This document shows positions 8,009-15,851 of a stretch of DNA of 38,842 nucleotides, in pieces. Position 1 is the stretch's first letter; each line of letters starts with the position of its first letter. The notes beneath the pieces are model-generated. The model was not told the origin of the DNA. It made no database searches and worked only from the letters and a program-made list of their open reading frames with translations. The stretch is from assembly GCA_017449975.1 (NCBI GenBank), contig JAFSYK010000083.1, positions 1 to 38,842 of the forward strand, in the 5' to 3' direction. Position numbers and translations under genes: made by a program. The DNA is from Bacteroidales bacterium. Lineage in GTDB: Bacteria > Bacteroidota > Bacteroidia > Bacteroidales > P3.

Positions 8009-9544
8009 ATGAAACTTTCCACTCGTTTTCTCCTCTCAATCTGCATCCTATCGACGCTGCCGCACGCCACACAGGCACAGCGCATCACCGCCGACAACCC
8101 GCTGCAGATGAACAATCTGGTAATCTTTGTGCGTTTCGCCGACGACGCGGAAATCAACAAGAACATCGCCGACATCGACCCCATGTTCAACAGCAGCGAA
8201 GAGGGCTATCGCAGTGTTTGGAATTACTACATCGCCGCAAGCTACGGCAGCATCCATCTCCGTACACTGTATGCCGACCAGATTGGCGGCGAAGGGAACA
8301 TCGTCTCCTACACCGACACCTATCCCCGGGGTTACTTCATGCCCTACAGCGCCAGCAATCCCGACGGCTATACCGACGAGGTGCCGCTGATGGGCATCCA
8401 TCCCCGTGAGCGCGAATTATTGGCACGCGTCACCGACTACGTCGAACAGAACCATCTCGTTGCCGACAGTTGCAACCTCGACGGCGACGGCGACGGGAAG
8501 ATTGACAACGTAAGCTTTATTATCAAAGGTGGCGTGGGCGCCTGGGCCAGCATCCTTTGGCCGCACATGGAATTCTTCCCGCAGGACTCGATGGACCACA
8601 CCGTACAAATCAACGGCTACAGCCTCCACGCTTTCAACATGGAATTCGAGGGGTCGTCGTACTTCAGCATCGAGACCTTCTGCCATGAGCTGGGCCACTC
8701 GCTTCGCATACCCGATTTCTACCACTACACCGATTTCACCAATGTGGATCCTGTCGGCCCGTGGGACATCATGGCCAACGGCAGGCTGGTCCATTCGTCG
8801 GCCATCGTCAAATACAAATATCTGCACACTGTCGACGACCCCATCGAGATTACTGAGGACGGCACCTACACGCTGAACAGCGTCGGCAGCAGTCCGTCGC
8901 AAAACCTCTACTACATCCGGTCCCGCATCGACAGCACGCAATGGTACACCATTGAATACCGCAACCGTGACGACGCCTTCGAGTCGCAGCTCCCCATCAG
9001 CGGTCTGCTCATCGGTCGCTGGGCCGACACCACCACGGTCAGCAACATGTACATGGGCAACGCCTTCTTTCACTATCCCGACCACGCCCACTCCTACTGG
9101 ATATTCCGTCCCGGCAGTAGCCACGACACCATACAGGGCTACGTTAGCTTTGCCTCGCTCGACGGCAGAGAAAATTACGACCGTTTTGACGGCACCACCG
9201 ACCCGCATTCCTACCTCACCGACGGAACGCCGGAGAACCTGTTTGCGCTCTTCGACATCGAACCCAACGGCACCACCTGCAGCTTCAAAATACAATTCAA
9301 CAATGCCGACATCGACGAAGTGGCCGCAGCAGGCTGGCGCTGCTACCCCAACCCCGCCAGCAACGGCATCCATATCGCGCTGCCCAACGAAGGCACACAG
9401 TCACTGACCCTCCACGATGCACTGGGACGCTGTGTGATGCGGAAAACGCTGAGCGGTGGCGACACCTACCTGCCGCTGCAGCTACCCAAGGGCGTCTATA
9501 CATTGACGATAGGCGGAAAACGGGAGAAACTAATGGTGAATTAA
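8009..9544 (+). CDS. M6-family secreted metalloprotease with T9SS sorting domain
   Basis: 511 residues with a signal peptide (about 1-23, ending TQA-Q). The zinc site HELGHSLRIPD has His226, Glu227, His230 and Asp236, matching the extended HExxHxxxxxD motif of the M6 (immune inhibitor A-like) peptidases. The preceding DGDGDGKIDNVSF block is also typical. The final ~75 residues (from about CYPNPASNGIHIALP) form a T9SS type A sorting domain, so the protease should be carried to the cell surface or medium and the tail removed. It sits three bases downstream of the Lnb-like gene. Likely role: extracellular proteolysis for nutrition. Confidence 0.92.
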   Translation: MKLSTRFLLSICILSTLPHATQAQRITADNPLQMNNLVIFVRFADDAEINKNIADIDPMFNSSEEGYRSVWNYYIAASYGSIHLRTLYADQIGGEGNIVSYTDTYPRGYFMPYSASNPDGYTDEVPLMGIHPRERELLARVTDYVEQNHLVADSCNLDGDGDGKIDNVSFIIKGGVGAWASILWPHMEFFPQDSMDHTVQINGYSLHAFNMEFEGSSYFSIETFCHELGHSLRIPDFYHYTDFTNVDPVGPWDIMANGRLVHSSAIVKYKYLHTVDDPIEITEDGTYTLNSVGSSPSQNLYYIRSRIDSTQWYTIEYRNRDDAFESQLPISGLLIGRWADTTTVSNMYMGNAFFHYPDHAHSYWIFRPGSSHDTIQGYVSFASLDGRENYDRFDGTTDPHSYLTDGTPENLFALFDIEPNGTTCSFKIQFNNADIDEVAAAGWRCYPNPASNGIHIALPNEGTQSLTLHDALGRCVMRKTLSGGDTYLPLQLPKGVYTLTIGGKREKLMVN

Positions 9545-9545
9545 A

Positions 9546-9596
9546 GGTTATTGGTTATAGATAATTGAGAAATCGTTATAACGTTATTACGAAATT
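9546..9596. repeat. Heptamer plus octamer array between protease and DUF3857 gene
   Basis: Heptamers GGTTATT, GGTTATA, GATAATT, GAGAAAT (9546-9573) are followed by octamers ACGTTATT and ACGAAATT (9581-9596). The 19 bases at 9553-9571 match 4447-4465. The 16 bases at 9581-9596 match 23508-23523. Confidence 0.75.
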
Positions 9597-9610
9597 AAAG
9601 AAAAAAAAAT

Positions 9611-11521
9611 ATGAAAAAGTGTCTTTGGTTATTGGTTCTGGCAGCGGGCATGCTGCCTTTGCAGGCACAACATCAGACCTCGCTGTATGACTCGACCTCA
9701 GTCTTGATGGAGGAATCGGGTCTCAGTCATGTGATCCACCACGAGCGCATCCGTGTGGAAGACCTCACCGGTTGTCGCAACAACACTGTGCTCAAAATCG
9801 ACTACGACCCCCTGTCGGCATACGTCGAGTTCCGCAACGTCAGCGTATACCGTCGCTCGACCGGTCATACCGACGTGTTGCTGCACAACGGCAACGGCAG
9901 CCAAGTGTACGACTATGTGGCGCCGGCACGACTCATCTACTGGGGCGCATCGCAGAAGATGATACAGATTGGCCATCTGGAGCCCGGCGACGAGATTGAA
10001 TACACCACCTACCGCAAAGGCTTCACCTATGCCCTGCTGGCCGACGACGACAGCCGCTACATACCCCCCATGCGCGGTCACTTCTACGACATCGTGCCCT
10101 TCTGGAGTTCCCAGCCCGTGCAGAAGCGTGTGTACCGCGTCACCCTGCCTACGAGCAAGACGCTGCAGTATGCGGTGTACAACGACCCCGACAACACGGT
10201 GCATATCGACCAAGCAAAACATGGCGACAAGCAGACCTATACCTTCACCGCCAACGACATACAACCTTTGAAGCCGGAACCCCGCACCTTGGCCAACAAC
10301 GACATCGAGCCCAAGGTGTTGCTCAGCACGGCACCCGACTGGCAGAGCAAATCGCGCTGGTTCTACGGCGTCAATGAAGACTATGGCAGCTTCGTTCCCA
10401 CCCCCGAGGTGCAGGAGATGGTCGACAACCTGCTGGCTGACGCCCGCAACGAGCAGGACAGCATCGCCATCCTCACCCACTGGGTGGCCGACAACATCCG
10501 CTACTGCGGCATCACCATGGGCGAGGGCGAAGGCTACACGCTGCACAACGCCGACATGAACTTCACCGACCGCTGTGGCGTGTGCAAGGACAAGGCCGGC
10601 ATGCTGGTCACCATGCTGCGCGCGGCGGGCTTCGAGGCCTACGCCGCCATGACCATGGCCCACGAGCGCATCGACCCCATCCCCGCCGACCAGTTCAACC
10701 ACAGTGTCTGCGCTGTGCGTCACCGCGACGGTCGTTTCGAGATGCTTGACCCCACTTGGGTGCCCAACGTGCGCGAGCTGTGGAGCAGCGCCGAGCAGCA
10801 GCAGGGCTACCTCATCGGCCTGCCCGACGGCGCCACGCTGCAATACACGCCTATCTCCGCCCCCGAGAATCACTACATCCGCATCATTGCCAACAACAGC
10901 CTGGACAAGGCAGGCACACTGACCGGAACGCTGACTCTCACCGCCGAAGGGCAGAGCGACAGCCGTGTGCGTTCGGTATTCAACGCCCCGCAGAGCCTCT
11001 GGCGCACCAACCTGGAACAGCAACTGCTGGCGGTGGTCCCGCAAGCCGAAATCATCGATATCCAATACACCGACCCCGACTCCTACATCAGTCAGCCGGT
11101 ACGCATCACCTACCGCTACCGCATACCCAACTACGCCACCCTGGACGGCAACACCGCCGTGTTCATCCCCCTGTCGGCCCGCAACCTCTTTGCTCGCGCC
11201 ATGTCGCACCTGTCGTTTGACACGAAAGCGGAACAGCGCACGCAGCCTTTCGCCGACGCCTGTTCGCGACTGGTGGAAATTCACGAGACGCTACAGCTGC
11301 CTGCCGAATACAAGCAGCTGCACTTCCCCATGGTGGAAGGCGTCGCCAACCCCGCTGCCAGCTTCGGCTGCCGCTACTGGATGGAGGGCGACACCCTGTC
11401 GTTCGACGAGACGGTCATCCTGGGCAAACGTGTCTACGACGCACAGGACTGGCCCATGTTCCGCCAGACGGTGATGAACCAACGCATGCTGGCCGACACA
11501 CCGGTGGTTTTGACAAAATAG
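9611..11521 (+). CDS. DUF3857 / transglutaminase-like secreted protein
   Basis: 636 residues with a signal peptide (MKKCLWLLVLAAGMLPLQAQ). An N-terminal DUF3857 domain (about 30-210) precedes a transglutaminase-like cysteine-protease-fold domain (about 265-385) and a C-terminal beta-rich region. The Cys-His-Asp triad is visible: Cys in DRCGVCKDKAGML (about 320), His in FNHSVCAV (about 362) and Asp in MLDPTW (about 379). The family is common in Bacteroidota and thought to act on proteins or peptides in the periplasm or at the surface, but substrates are unknown. It is the first of two tandem paralogs, and this one looks catalytically intact. Confidence 0.88.
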   Translation: MKKCLWLLVLAAGMLPLQAQHQTSLYDSTSVLMEESGLSHVIHHERIRVEDLTGCRNNTVLKIDYDPLSAYVEFRNVSVYRRSTGHTDVLLHNGNGSQVYDYVAPARLIYWGASQKMIQIGHLEPGDEIEYTTYRKGFTYALLADDDSRYIPPMRGHFYDIVPFWSSQPVQKRVYRVTLPTSKTLQYAVYNDPDNTVHIDQAKHGDKQTYTFTANDIQPLKPEPRTLANNDIEPKVLLSTAPDWQSKSRWFYGVNEDYGSFVPTPEVQEMVDNLLADARNEQDSIAILTHWVADNIRYCGITMGEGEGYTLHNADMNFTDRCGVCKDKAGMLVTMLRAAGFEAYAAMTMAHERIDPIPADQFNHSVCAVRHRDGRFEMLDPTWVPNVRELWSSAEQQQGYLIGLPDGATLQYTPISAPENHYIRIIANNSLDKAGTLTGTLTLTAEGQSDSRVRSVFNAPQSLWRTNLEQQLLAVVPQAEIIDIQYTDPDSYISQPVRITYRYRIPNYATLDGNTAVFIPLSARNLFARAMSHLSFDTKAEQRTQPFADACSRLVEIHETLQLPAEYKQLHFPMVEGVANPAASFGCRYWMEGDTLSFDETVILGKRVYDAQDWPMFRQTVMNQRMLADTPVVLTK

Positions 11522-11544
11522 AATTTCGAATTTTGAATTTTGAA
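11521..11544. repeat. Heptamer array GAATTTT between the DUF3857 paralogs
   Basis: Words GAATTTC, GAATTTT, GAATTTT and a partial copy start at the last base of the upstream TAG stop (11519-11521) and run to the next ATG (11545). The array makes up essentially the whole spacer. Confidence 0.75.
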
Positions 11545-12951
11545 ATGATGAAAAAGATATTGTTTCCCCTTTTTGTTTTAGTCTTTTCGACCACATTGCT
11601 GGCCCAGAGCGGTCAGCCCGATGCGGAGTACCTGCTCATCCGTCGCTCCTATACCACCCACAGCGACGGCAGCATGGATGTCCGTTTCCGCAAAGAGATA
11701 CAGCTGCTGCGCAACCGTGCCGTCACCGCCTACGCCCTCAACGGCGAGACCTTCATCGAATACAACCCCCAGTTTGAGACGCTGACCATCAACGAGTGCT
11801 ACACCCTGTTGCCCGACGGCAGCCGTGTCGAACCCCGCCCGAGCGCCTACGTGGATCAGCTGCCGTCGCATTGCGCCGACTGCGGTCGTCTCAACAACAT
11901 CCGCGAGATGGCCATCATCCACACCGGACTGGAAGAGGGCTGCACGGTGGTGCTGGACTACACACTGCATCGCCAGACCACCCGGTTGTGGGAGCACTTC
12001 GACATGATGCAGCGCTATCCGGTGAAGCATTATGAGGTGATTGTAAACGGAGAGATGTGGCGCAACGAGCGCAACATACCGCAGGACGACTGGAGCGCAC
12101 AGCCCTATGCCGTCAAGCCCACCCGCTATGAGATAGACGTCCAGCTGGGCGAGCTGCCCCAGTGGACGGGCGAACGCTGGCTGGCCAACGCCACCAACGT
12201 AGACACCCTGGCCGACATGCCGCAGATGGAGCGCGCCGATGCTGTCTGTCGGTGGGTGCGCGACAATGTGGTCTGTCACCACGGCCTCGACCTGGCACGA
12301 CTCGACTACGCCATCACGCCCGCCGCCACGGTCTACAACGACAACTGCGGCACGCCGGCCGACGTGGTTGCCATGACCACCGCCATGCTGAACCGTGTCG
12401 GCATCGACGCCACGTTGGTACGCGACAGCACTGTGAACAACATCGCCGAGAGTTTCCGCATCGAGGTCATCATCGACAAGATACATTACCGCATCAACCC
12501 CTTGTCGAGACAGACCTGGACACCTGTCGGTGCCGCCGTCGACGACAACGCGCCGCTGGTTATCGACAGCACCTTGGCCTATCATCCGCAAGAGATGGCC
12601 GACGGCTACAGCCGCATCACGCTGCCCGCCGACGAAGGCACGATGAACATCAACCCGGAACTGCTCGTCCCCTCCCGCAACATACCGGTGGCGGTAAAGC
12701 CCTGCGACGAGAGCTACCGCTACACCATTGAGCTGCCCCGCAAAACCGACCTGGTGGGTGGCAAACAGGAGGTGCGCTACAGCGTCGACGGCGTGGGCAG
12801 CATCGAGATTACGGTGAAACAGAAAGGCCGCAAGCTTATCGCCAGCCGTCACATCGTCATCACCTGCGACGAGGTGGACATGGAGCACTATGCCGAGTTC
12901 CGCCACATGATGCAGGAGTGGCAGCGTGGCCGCGAATTTTTTGTAAAATAA
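11545..12951 (+). CDS. DUF3857 / transglutaminase-like protein, triad degraded
   Basis: About 468 residues from the ATG at 11545 (a second ATG follows at 11548; a TTG at 11533 lies within the repeat array and is unlikely). A signal peptide (KKILFPLFVLVFSTTLLAQ) is followed by DUF3857 and a transglutaminase-like domain, as in the upstream paralog, but without the long C-terminal region. The Cys is kept (DNCGTPADVVAM, about residue 267). The His position (NHSVC in the paralog) aligns with FRIEV, and the Asp position (LDPTW) with INPLSR, so two triad residues appear lost. It may be a non-catalytic partner of the upstream enzyme. This rests on hand alignment. A hairpin follows the stop. Confidence 0.82.
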   Translation: MMKKILFPLFVLVFSTTLLAQSGQPDAEYLLIRRSYTTHSDGSMDVRFRKEIQLLRNRAVTAYALNGETFIEYNPQFETLTINECYTLLPDGSRVEPRPSAYVDQLPSHCADCGRLNNIREMAIIHTGLEEGCTVVLDYTLHRQTTRLWEHFDMMQRYPVKHYEVIVNGEMWRNERNIPQDDWSAQPYAVKPTRYEIDVQLGELPQWTGERWLANATNVDTLADMPQMERADAVCRWVRDNVVCHHGLDLARLDYAITPAATVYNDNCGTPADVVAMTTAMLNRVGIDATLVRDSTVNNIAESFRIEVIIDKIHYRINPLSRQTWTPVGAAVDDNAPLVIDSTLAYHPQEMADGYSRITLPADEGTMNINPELLVPSRNIPVAVKPCDESYRYTIELPRKTDLVGGKQEVRYSVDGVGSIEITVKQKGRKLIASRHIVITCDEVDMEHYAEFRHMMQEWQRGREFFVK

Positions 12952-12970
12952 TCGCGCAAAGCGATTATTT
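12946..12970 (+). terminator. Hairpin at the end of the second DUF3857 gene
   Basis: AAATAATCGC (12946-12955) pairs with GCGATTATTT (12961-12970) around the loop GCAAA, overlapping the stop codon. It lacks a long T tail, so termination strength is uncertain. Confidence 0.6.
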
Positions 12971-12982
12971 CACAAAAAACGC

Positions 12983-12990
12983 TATATTTG
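12983..12990 (+). promoter_or_regulatory. Bacteroidota -7 promoter element for TM1266-like gene and hydG
   Basis: TATATTTG matches TAnnTTTG, directly after the hairpin and 39 bases before the ATG at 13030. No clear -33 box. Confidence 0.6.
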
Positions 12991-13029
12991 CAGCGTCAAC
13001 CTTTTTCTAACCCAAAAGCCTAACACCTG

Positions 13030-13287
13030 ATGGAGCAGAGAATTGGAACCATTACCATACTCATATCCGACCGTAATCGGTCGACCGAGGTCAACCAGAT
13101 TCTTTCGCATTACAGCGACATTATATTGTGTCGCCAAGGGCTGCCGTTCCACAACCGACCCGTGGCGGTCATCGCCCTTATTGTGAAGGGCACCATGGAC
13201 CAAATCAACACCCTCACCGGCCAGTTGGGACGGCTGGAAGGCGTGGAGTGCAAAGCAGCGCTGACAAAATTGAAAACTGAAACTTGA
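13030..13287 (+). CDS. TM1266-type putative iron-only hydrogenase system regulator
   Basis: 85 residues. The sequence (RIGTITILISDRNRST at the start, then a repeated alpha/beta pattern ending GRLEGVECKAAL) matches the small TM1266 family, annotated as putative regulators of the iron-only hydrogenase system and having an ACT/CopG-like fold. Members characteristically sit beside hydE, hydF or hydG, and here hydG follows 83 bases downstream on the same strand. The family assignment is good; a direct regulatory role is not demonstrated. It has its own promoter and likely shares a transcript with hydG. Confidence 0.85.
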   Translation: MEQRIGTITILISDRNRSTEVNQILSHYSDIILCRQGLPFHNRPVAVIALIVKGTMDQINTLTGQLGRLEGVECKAALTKLKTET

Positions 13288-13290
13288 ACA

Positions 13291-13335
13291 AATTGGACCA
13301 ATTGGTCTAATTGGTCTAATTAGACCAATTAGTCC
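13291..13335. repeat. 9-bp tandem array AATTGGTCT/AATTAGACC
   Basis: Five contiguous nonamers start at 13291, 13300, 13309, 13318 and 13327. The strand of the word switches inside the array, creating the perfect 18-bp palindrome TTGGTCTAATTAGACCAA at 13311-13328. Same class as 6779-6832 and 18378-18413. Confidence 0.85.
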
Positions 13336-13370
13336 CCTCCAACCCTTAAACCTTTTAACCCCAAAATATC

Positions 13371-14792
13371 ATGCGCAACCAAAATTTCATCGACCGCGAC
13401 AAACTGTACGGTCTTTTGCAAAACAACACACCCAGCGAGGGTGAGTTGAACGACATATTGAACAAGGCCCGCAAACTGAAAGGCCTCAACCTCGAAGATG
13501 TCGCCAAGCTGCTCTGCGTGGAGGACGAAGCCGACATCCAGAAGATTCTCGACACCGCCCACTACTGCAAAGAAGAAATCTATGGCAAGCGTCTGGTGCT
13601 CTTTGCCCCCATCTACACCGGCAACGCCTGCGTGAACAACTGCGTCTATTGCGGCTTCCGTCGCGACAACAAAGCGTTGAAACGCAAAATCCTCAACCTC
13701 GACGAGATTGAGCAGGAGACGCTCCACCTGCTCCGCATGGGTCACAAACGCGCCCTGCTTATCTGCGGCGAGAGTCCGCGCAACGATGCCGACTACATGG
13801 TGCAGGCCATCCGTCGCTGCTACGCCGCCAAAGACGAGAAGGGCAGCAGCATCCGTCGTATCAATGTGGAGCTGGCCCCCATGAGTGTCGAGGACTTCGC
13901 CAAACTGAAAGCCGAGAAGATTGGCACCTATGTCTGCTTCCAGGAGACCTACGACCCCGTGGAATATGCCAAATTCCACCCTGCCAACACCCCCAAAGGC
14001 GACTACCTCTATCGCCTCACCTGCATGGACCGCGCCATGGAAGGCGGCATCGACGACGTGGGACTGGGTGTGCTGTTCGGACTGGTGGACTACCGCTTCG
14101 AGATACTGGCCATCATGGAGCATGCCCGTCACCTGGAAGAGGACTACGGCTGTGGCCCCCACACCGTCAGCTTCCCGCGCATCGAGCCGGCCGAAGGAAC
14201 GCCGTTCAGCCTGCCCGAGAACATCCCGCATCCGGTCAGCGACAAAGACTTTATGAAGATTATCGCCATCATCCGCATCGCCATGCCTTATACAGGTATT
14301 ATTATTAGTACGCGCGAGCGTCCCGAGATGCGCGACCAGTTGGTCAAATACGGCGTCAGCCAGATTTCCGCCGCCAGCGAGACCAACCCCGGCGGCTACG
14401 ACGAGGGCGAAGGCAGCACCGACGAGAGCGACCACCAGAAGACCGGCGCCCAGTTCACGCTGGGCGACCACCGCTCGCTCGACGAGGTCATCAGCATGAT
14501 GATCGACGGCGGCTACATCCCCAGCTTCTGCACCGGCTGCTACCGCAAGGGTCGCGTGGGTGCCGACTTCATGGATCTGGCCAAACCGGGGCTCATCAAA
14601 GAGTACTGCAAACCCAACGCCATGTTCACCTTCCGCGAGTATTTGGAGGACTATGCATCGCCCGAAACCAAGGCAAAAGGACTTGAATTGCTCAAAAAAC
14701 TGACCCAAACATTCTCTAAAGAAGAGTTAAAACGTCGTGTCGAAGGCAATTTATGCAAGATTGGCGAAGGAGAAAGAGACCTCTACTTCTAA
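13371..14792 (+). CDS. hydG: [FeFe]-hydrogenase maturation radical SAM protein HydG
   Basis: 473 residues, normal HydG length. HydG is the radical SAM tyrosine lyase that makes the CO and CN- ligands of the H-cluster. The SAM-cluster motif ACVNNCVYCGF gives Cys87, Cys91 and Cys94. The C-terminal auxiliary-cluster motif has CTGCYRKGR followed 22 residues later by the Cys of EYCKPNA, as needed for the second cluster that assembles the Fe(CO)2CN synthon. GFRRDN and ICGESP blocks separate it from ThiH. It follows the TM1266-type gene; hydE is at 4474 on the same strand, separated by unrelated envelope genes. Confidence 0.96.
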   Translation: MRNQNFIDRDKLYGLLQNNTPSEGELNDILNKARKLKGLNLEDVAKLLCVEDEADIQKILDTAHYCKEEIYGKRLVLFAPIYTGNACVNNCVYCGFRRDNKALKRKILNLDEIEQETLHLLRMGHKRALLICGESPRNDADYMVQAIRRCYAAKDEKGSSIRRINVELAPMSVEDFAKLKAEKIGTYVCFQETYDPVEYAKFHPANTPKGDYLYRLTCMDRAMEGGIDDVGLGVLFGLVDYRFEILAIMEHARHLEEDYGCGPHTVSFPRIEPAEGTPFSLPENIPHPVSDKDFMKIIAIIRIAMPYTGIIISTRERPEMRDQLVKYGVSQISAASETNPGGYDEGEGSTDESDHQKTGAQFTLGDHRSLDEVISMMIDGGYIPSFCTGCYRKGRVGADFMDLAKPGLIKEYCKPNAMFTFREYLEDYASPETKAKGLELLKKLTQTFSKEELKRRVEGNLCKIGEGERDLYF

Positions 14793-14853
14793 CATAAAAT
14801 CAACATATTAACACGAAATAAACATTTTTCTGTTAATAATTGCGGAAGCACTA

Positions 14854-14885
14854 TTTGCACATCTAAAAAAAATGAAGTACTTTCG
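14854..14885 (+). promoter_or_regulatory. Full Bacteroidota promoter of the outer-membrane barrel gene
   Basis: TTTG (14854-14857), a spacer of exactly 20 bases, and TACTTTCG (14878-14885; one mismatch to TAnnTTTG). About 70 bases of leader follow before the ATG at 14958. The spacing fits the published Bacteroides -33/-7 architecture. Confidence 0.7.
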
Positions 14886-14957
14886 CACAATCAAAATCAA
14901 AGCAATGGGGATGCCGAAAACCATGCAGAGTAGGCACAACTAAAATCATTCCACAAA

Positions 14958-15677
14958 ATGAAAAAAGTATTTTTAACCCTCGCACTTGCTGCTTTCGCTT
15001 TTGCAGCTAACGCACAGTTCGTGGTCAGCGGTAGCCTCGGCTTCAACCACCAAGGTATCAAGAACACCAATGATGGTAAAGAGTATTGGACTGCCACTCC
15101 CAACAAGACCACTGGATTCAACATCAATCTGAAGGGTGGTTATCAAATCAATGAGGACCTCCAGGCTGGTTTGTTGATTGGTTTCAACAGCACCAAGTCC
15201 GTCAACGAGCAGGATCTGGGTGCTACCGGTTCTGTTAACAACACCACTACCATCAAGTCTCACGACTTCAGATTTGGTGTCTATGGTCGTTACACTTGCC
15301 TCCACTTCAACAAGATTAGCCTCTTTGCAGAGGGACAGCTTGCCATTGCTATGGGCGGCGGCAAAACCGAGGTTGAAGCTGCCAACACTCCCACTGTCAC
15401 CACGGATGCTCCTAAGACCTTCGATCTGGGTCTCAATATCATCCCTGGCATCAGCTACAATCTCACCGACAACCTGACTGCTGACCTCTATCTGAACTTC
15501 ATCAGCCTGGGCTTCAACATGAACAAGACCACCACCAAGGTCGCCGGCGCCACCCCTGGTACCGAGGTTGACGATGTCGTCACCACCACCGACTTTGGCT
15601 TCAACGCCACCAGCTCGCAGAACAGCATCACCGCTCTCTGGAACAACGTGAGCATTGGTGTCACTTACAGATTCTAA
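14958..15677 (+). CDS. Small outer-membrane beta-barrel protein
   Basis: 239 residues with a signal peptide (MKKVFLTLALAAFAFAANAQ). The mature protein has alternating amphipathic strands and ends in Phe (IGVTYRF), the usual outer-membrane signature, matching the generic OmpW/OmpA-like outer-membrane beta-barrel class of Bacteroidota. Probably eight strands, by length. Codon use is strongly biased to GGT, GCT, AAC and ACC compared with its neighbours, suggesting very high expression, in keeping with a complete promoter and a strong terminator as a single-gene unit. No substrate or function can be named. Confidence 0.85.
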   Translation: MKKVFLTLALAAFAFAANAQFVVSGSLGFNHQGIKNTNDGKEYWTATPNKTTGFNINLKGGYQINEDLQAGLLIGFNSTKSVNEQDLGATGSVNNTTTIKSHDFRFGVYGRYTCLHFNKISLFAEGQLAIAMGGGKTEVEAANTPTVTTDAPKTFDLGLNIIPGISYNLTDNLTADLYLNFISLGFNMNKTTTKVAGATPGTEVDDVVTTTDFGFNATSSQNSITALWNNVSIGVTYRF

Positions 15678-15707
15678 CACATCGCGCCCAAAGGCGCATT
15701 CTACTTT

Positions 15708-15750
15708 AGCAAAGGCGAAGCCGTTTGACTTCGCCTTTGCTTTTTTATTT
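15708..15750 (+). terminator. Rho-independent terminator of the barrel gene
   Basis: Perfect 13-bp stem AGCAAAGGCGAAG (15708-15720) and CTTCGCCTTTGCT (15729-15741) with an 8-base loop and a T-rich tail. The strongest terminator in the window. Confidence 0.95.
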
Positions 15751-15771
15751 TCAGTTTTCAATTTACTTTTG

Positions 15772-15779
15772 TATCTTTG
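15772..15779 (+). promoter_or_regulatory. Bacteroidota -7 promoter element for the crotonase gene
   Basis: TATCTTTG fits TAnnTTTG exactly, 72 bases before the crotonase ATG. It likely drives the crotonase/Hbd pair. Confidence 0.6.
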
Positions 15780-15809
15780 CAGACACGAAACAAAAACAGT
15801 TGTTCCAAT

Positions 15810-15849
15810 CACTCAAACATTCAAGCATTCACGCAATCAAGCAATCCTA
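15810..15849. repeat. 8-bp tandem array CATTCAAG before the crotonase start
   Basis: Five contiguous octamers (CACTCAAA, CATTCAAG, CATTCACG, CAATCAAG, CAATCCTA), ending two bases before the ATG at 15852. Transcribed as part of the leader. Confidence 0.75.
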
Positions 15850-15851
15850 TC

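Noticed and set aside
9698-11284. Long open frame on the minus strand opposite the DUF3857 gene (also at 11578-12906, 13329-14708, 8417-9373 and 26007-28373)
   Set aside because: Shadow frames of GC-rich genes, with Val/Gly/His/Asp-rich translations and no recognisable domain; the opposite strand encodes clear families.
14905-14943. 12-codon leader ORF upstream of the barrel gene
   Set aside because: No regulatory residue pattern, no attenuator hairpin beside it; easily due to chance.
15777-15851. N-terminal extension of the crotonase (25 codons)
   Set aside because: It begins inside the promoter element and reads through the octamer array; the ATG at 15852 gives the standard family length.
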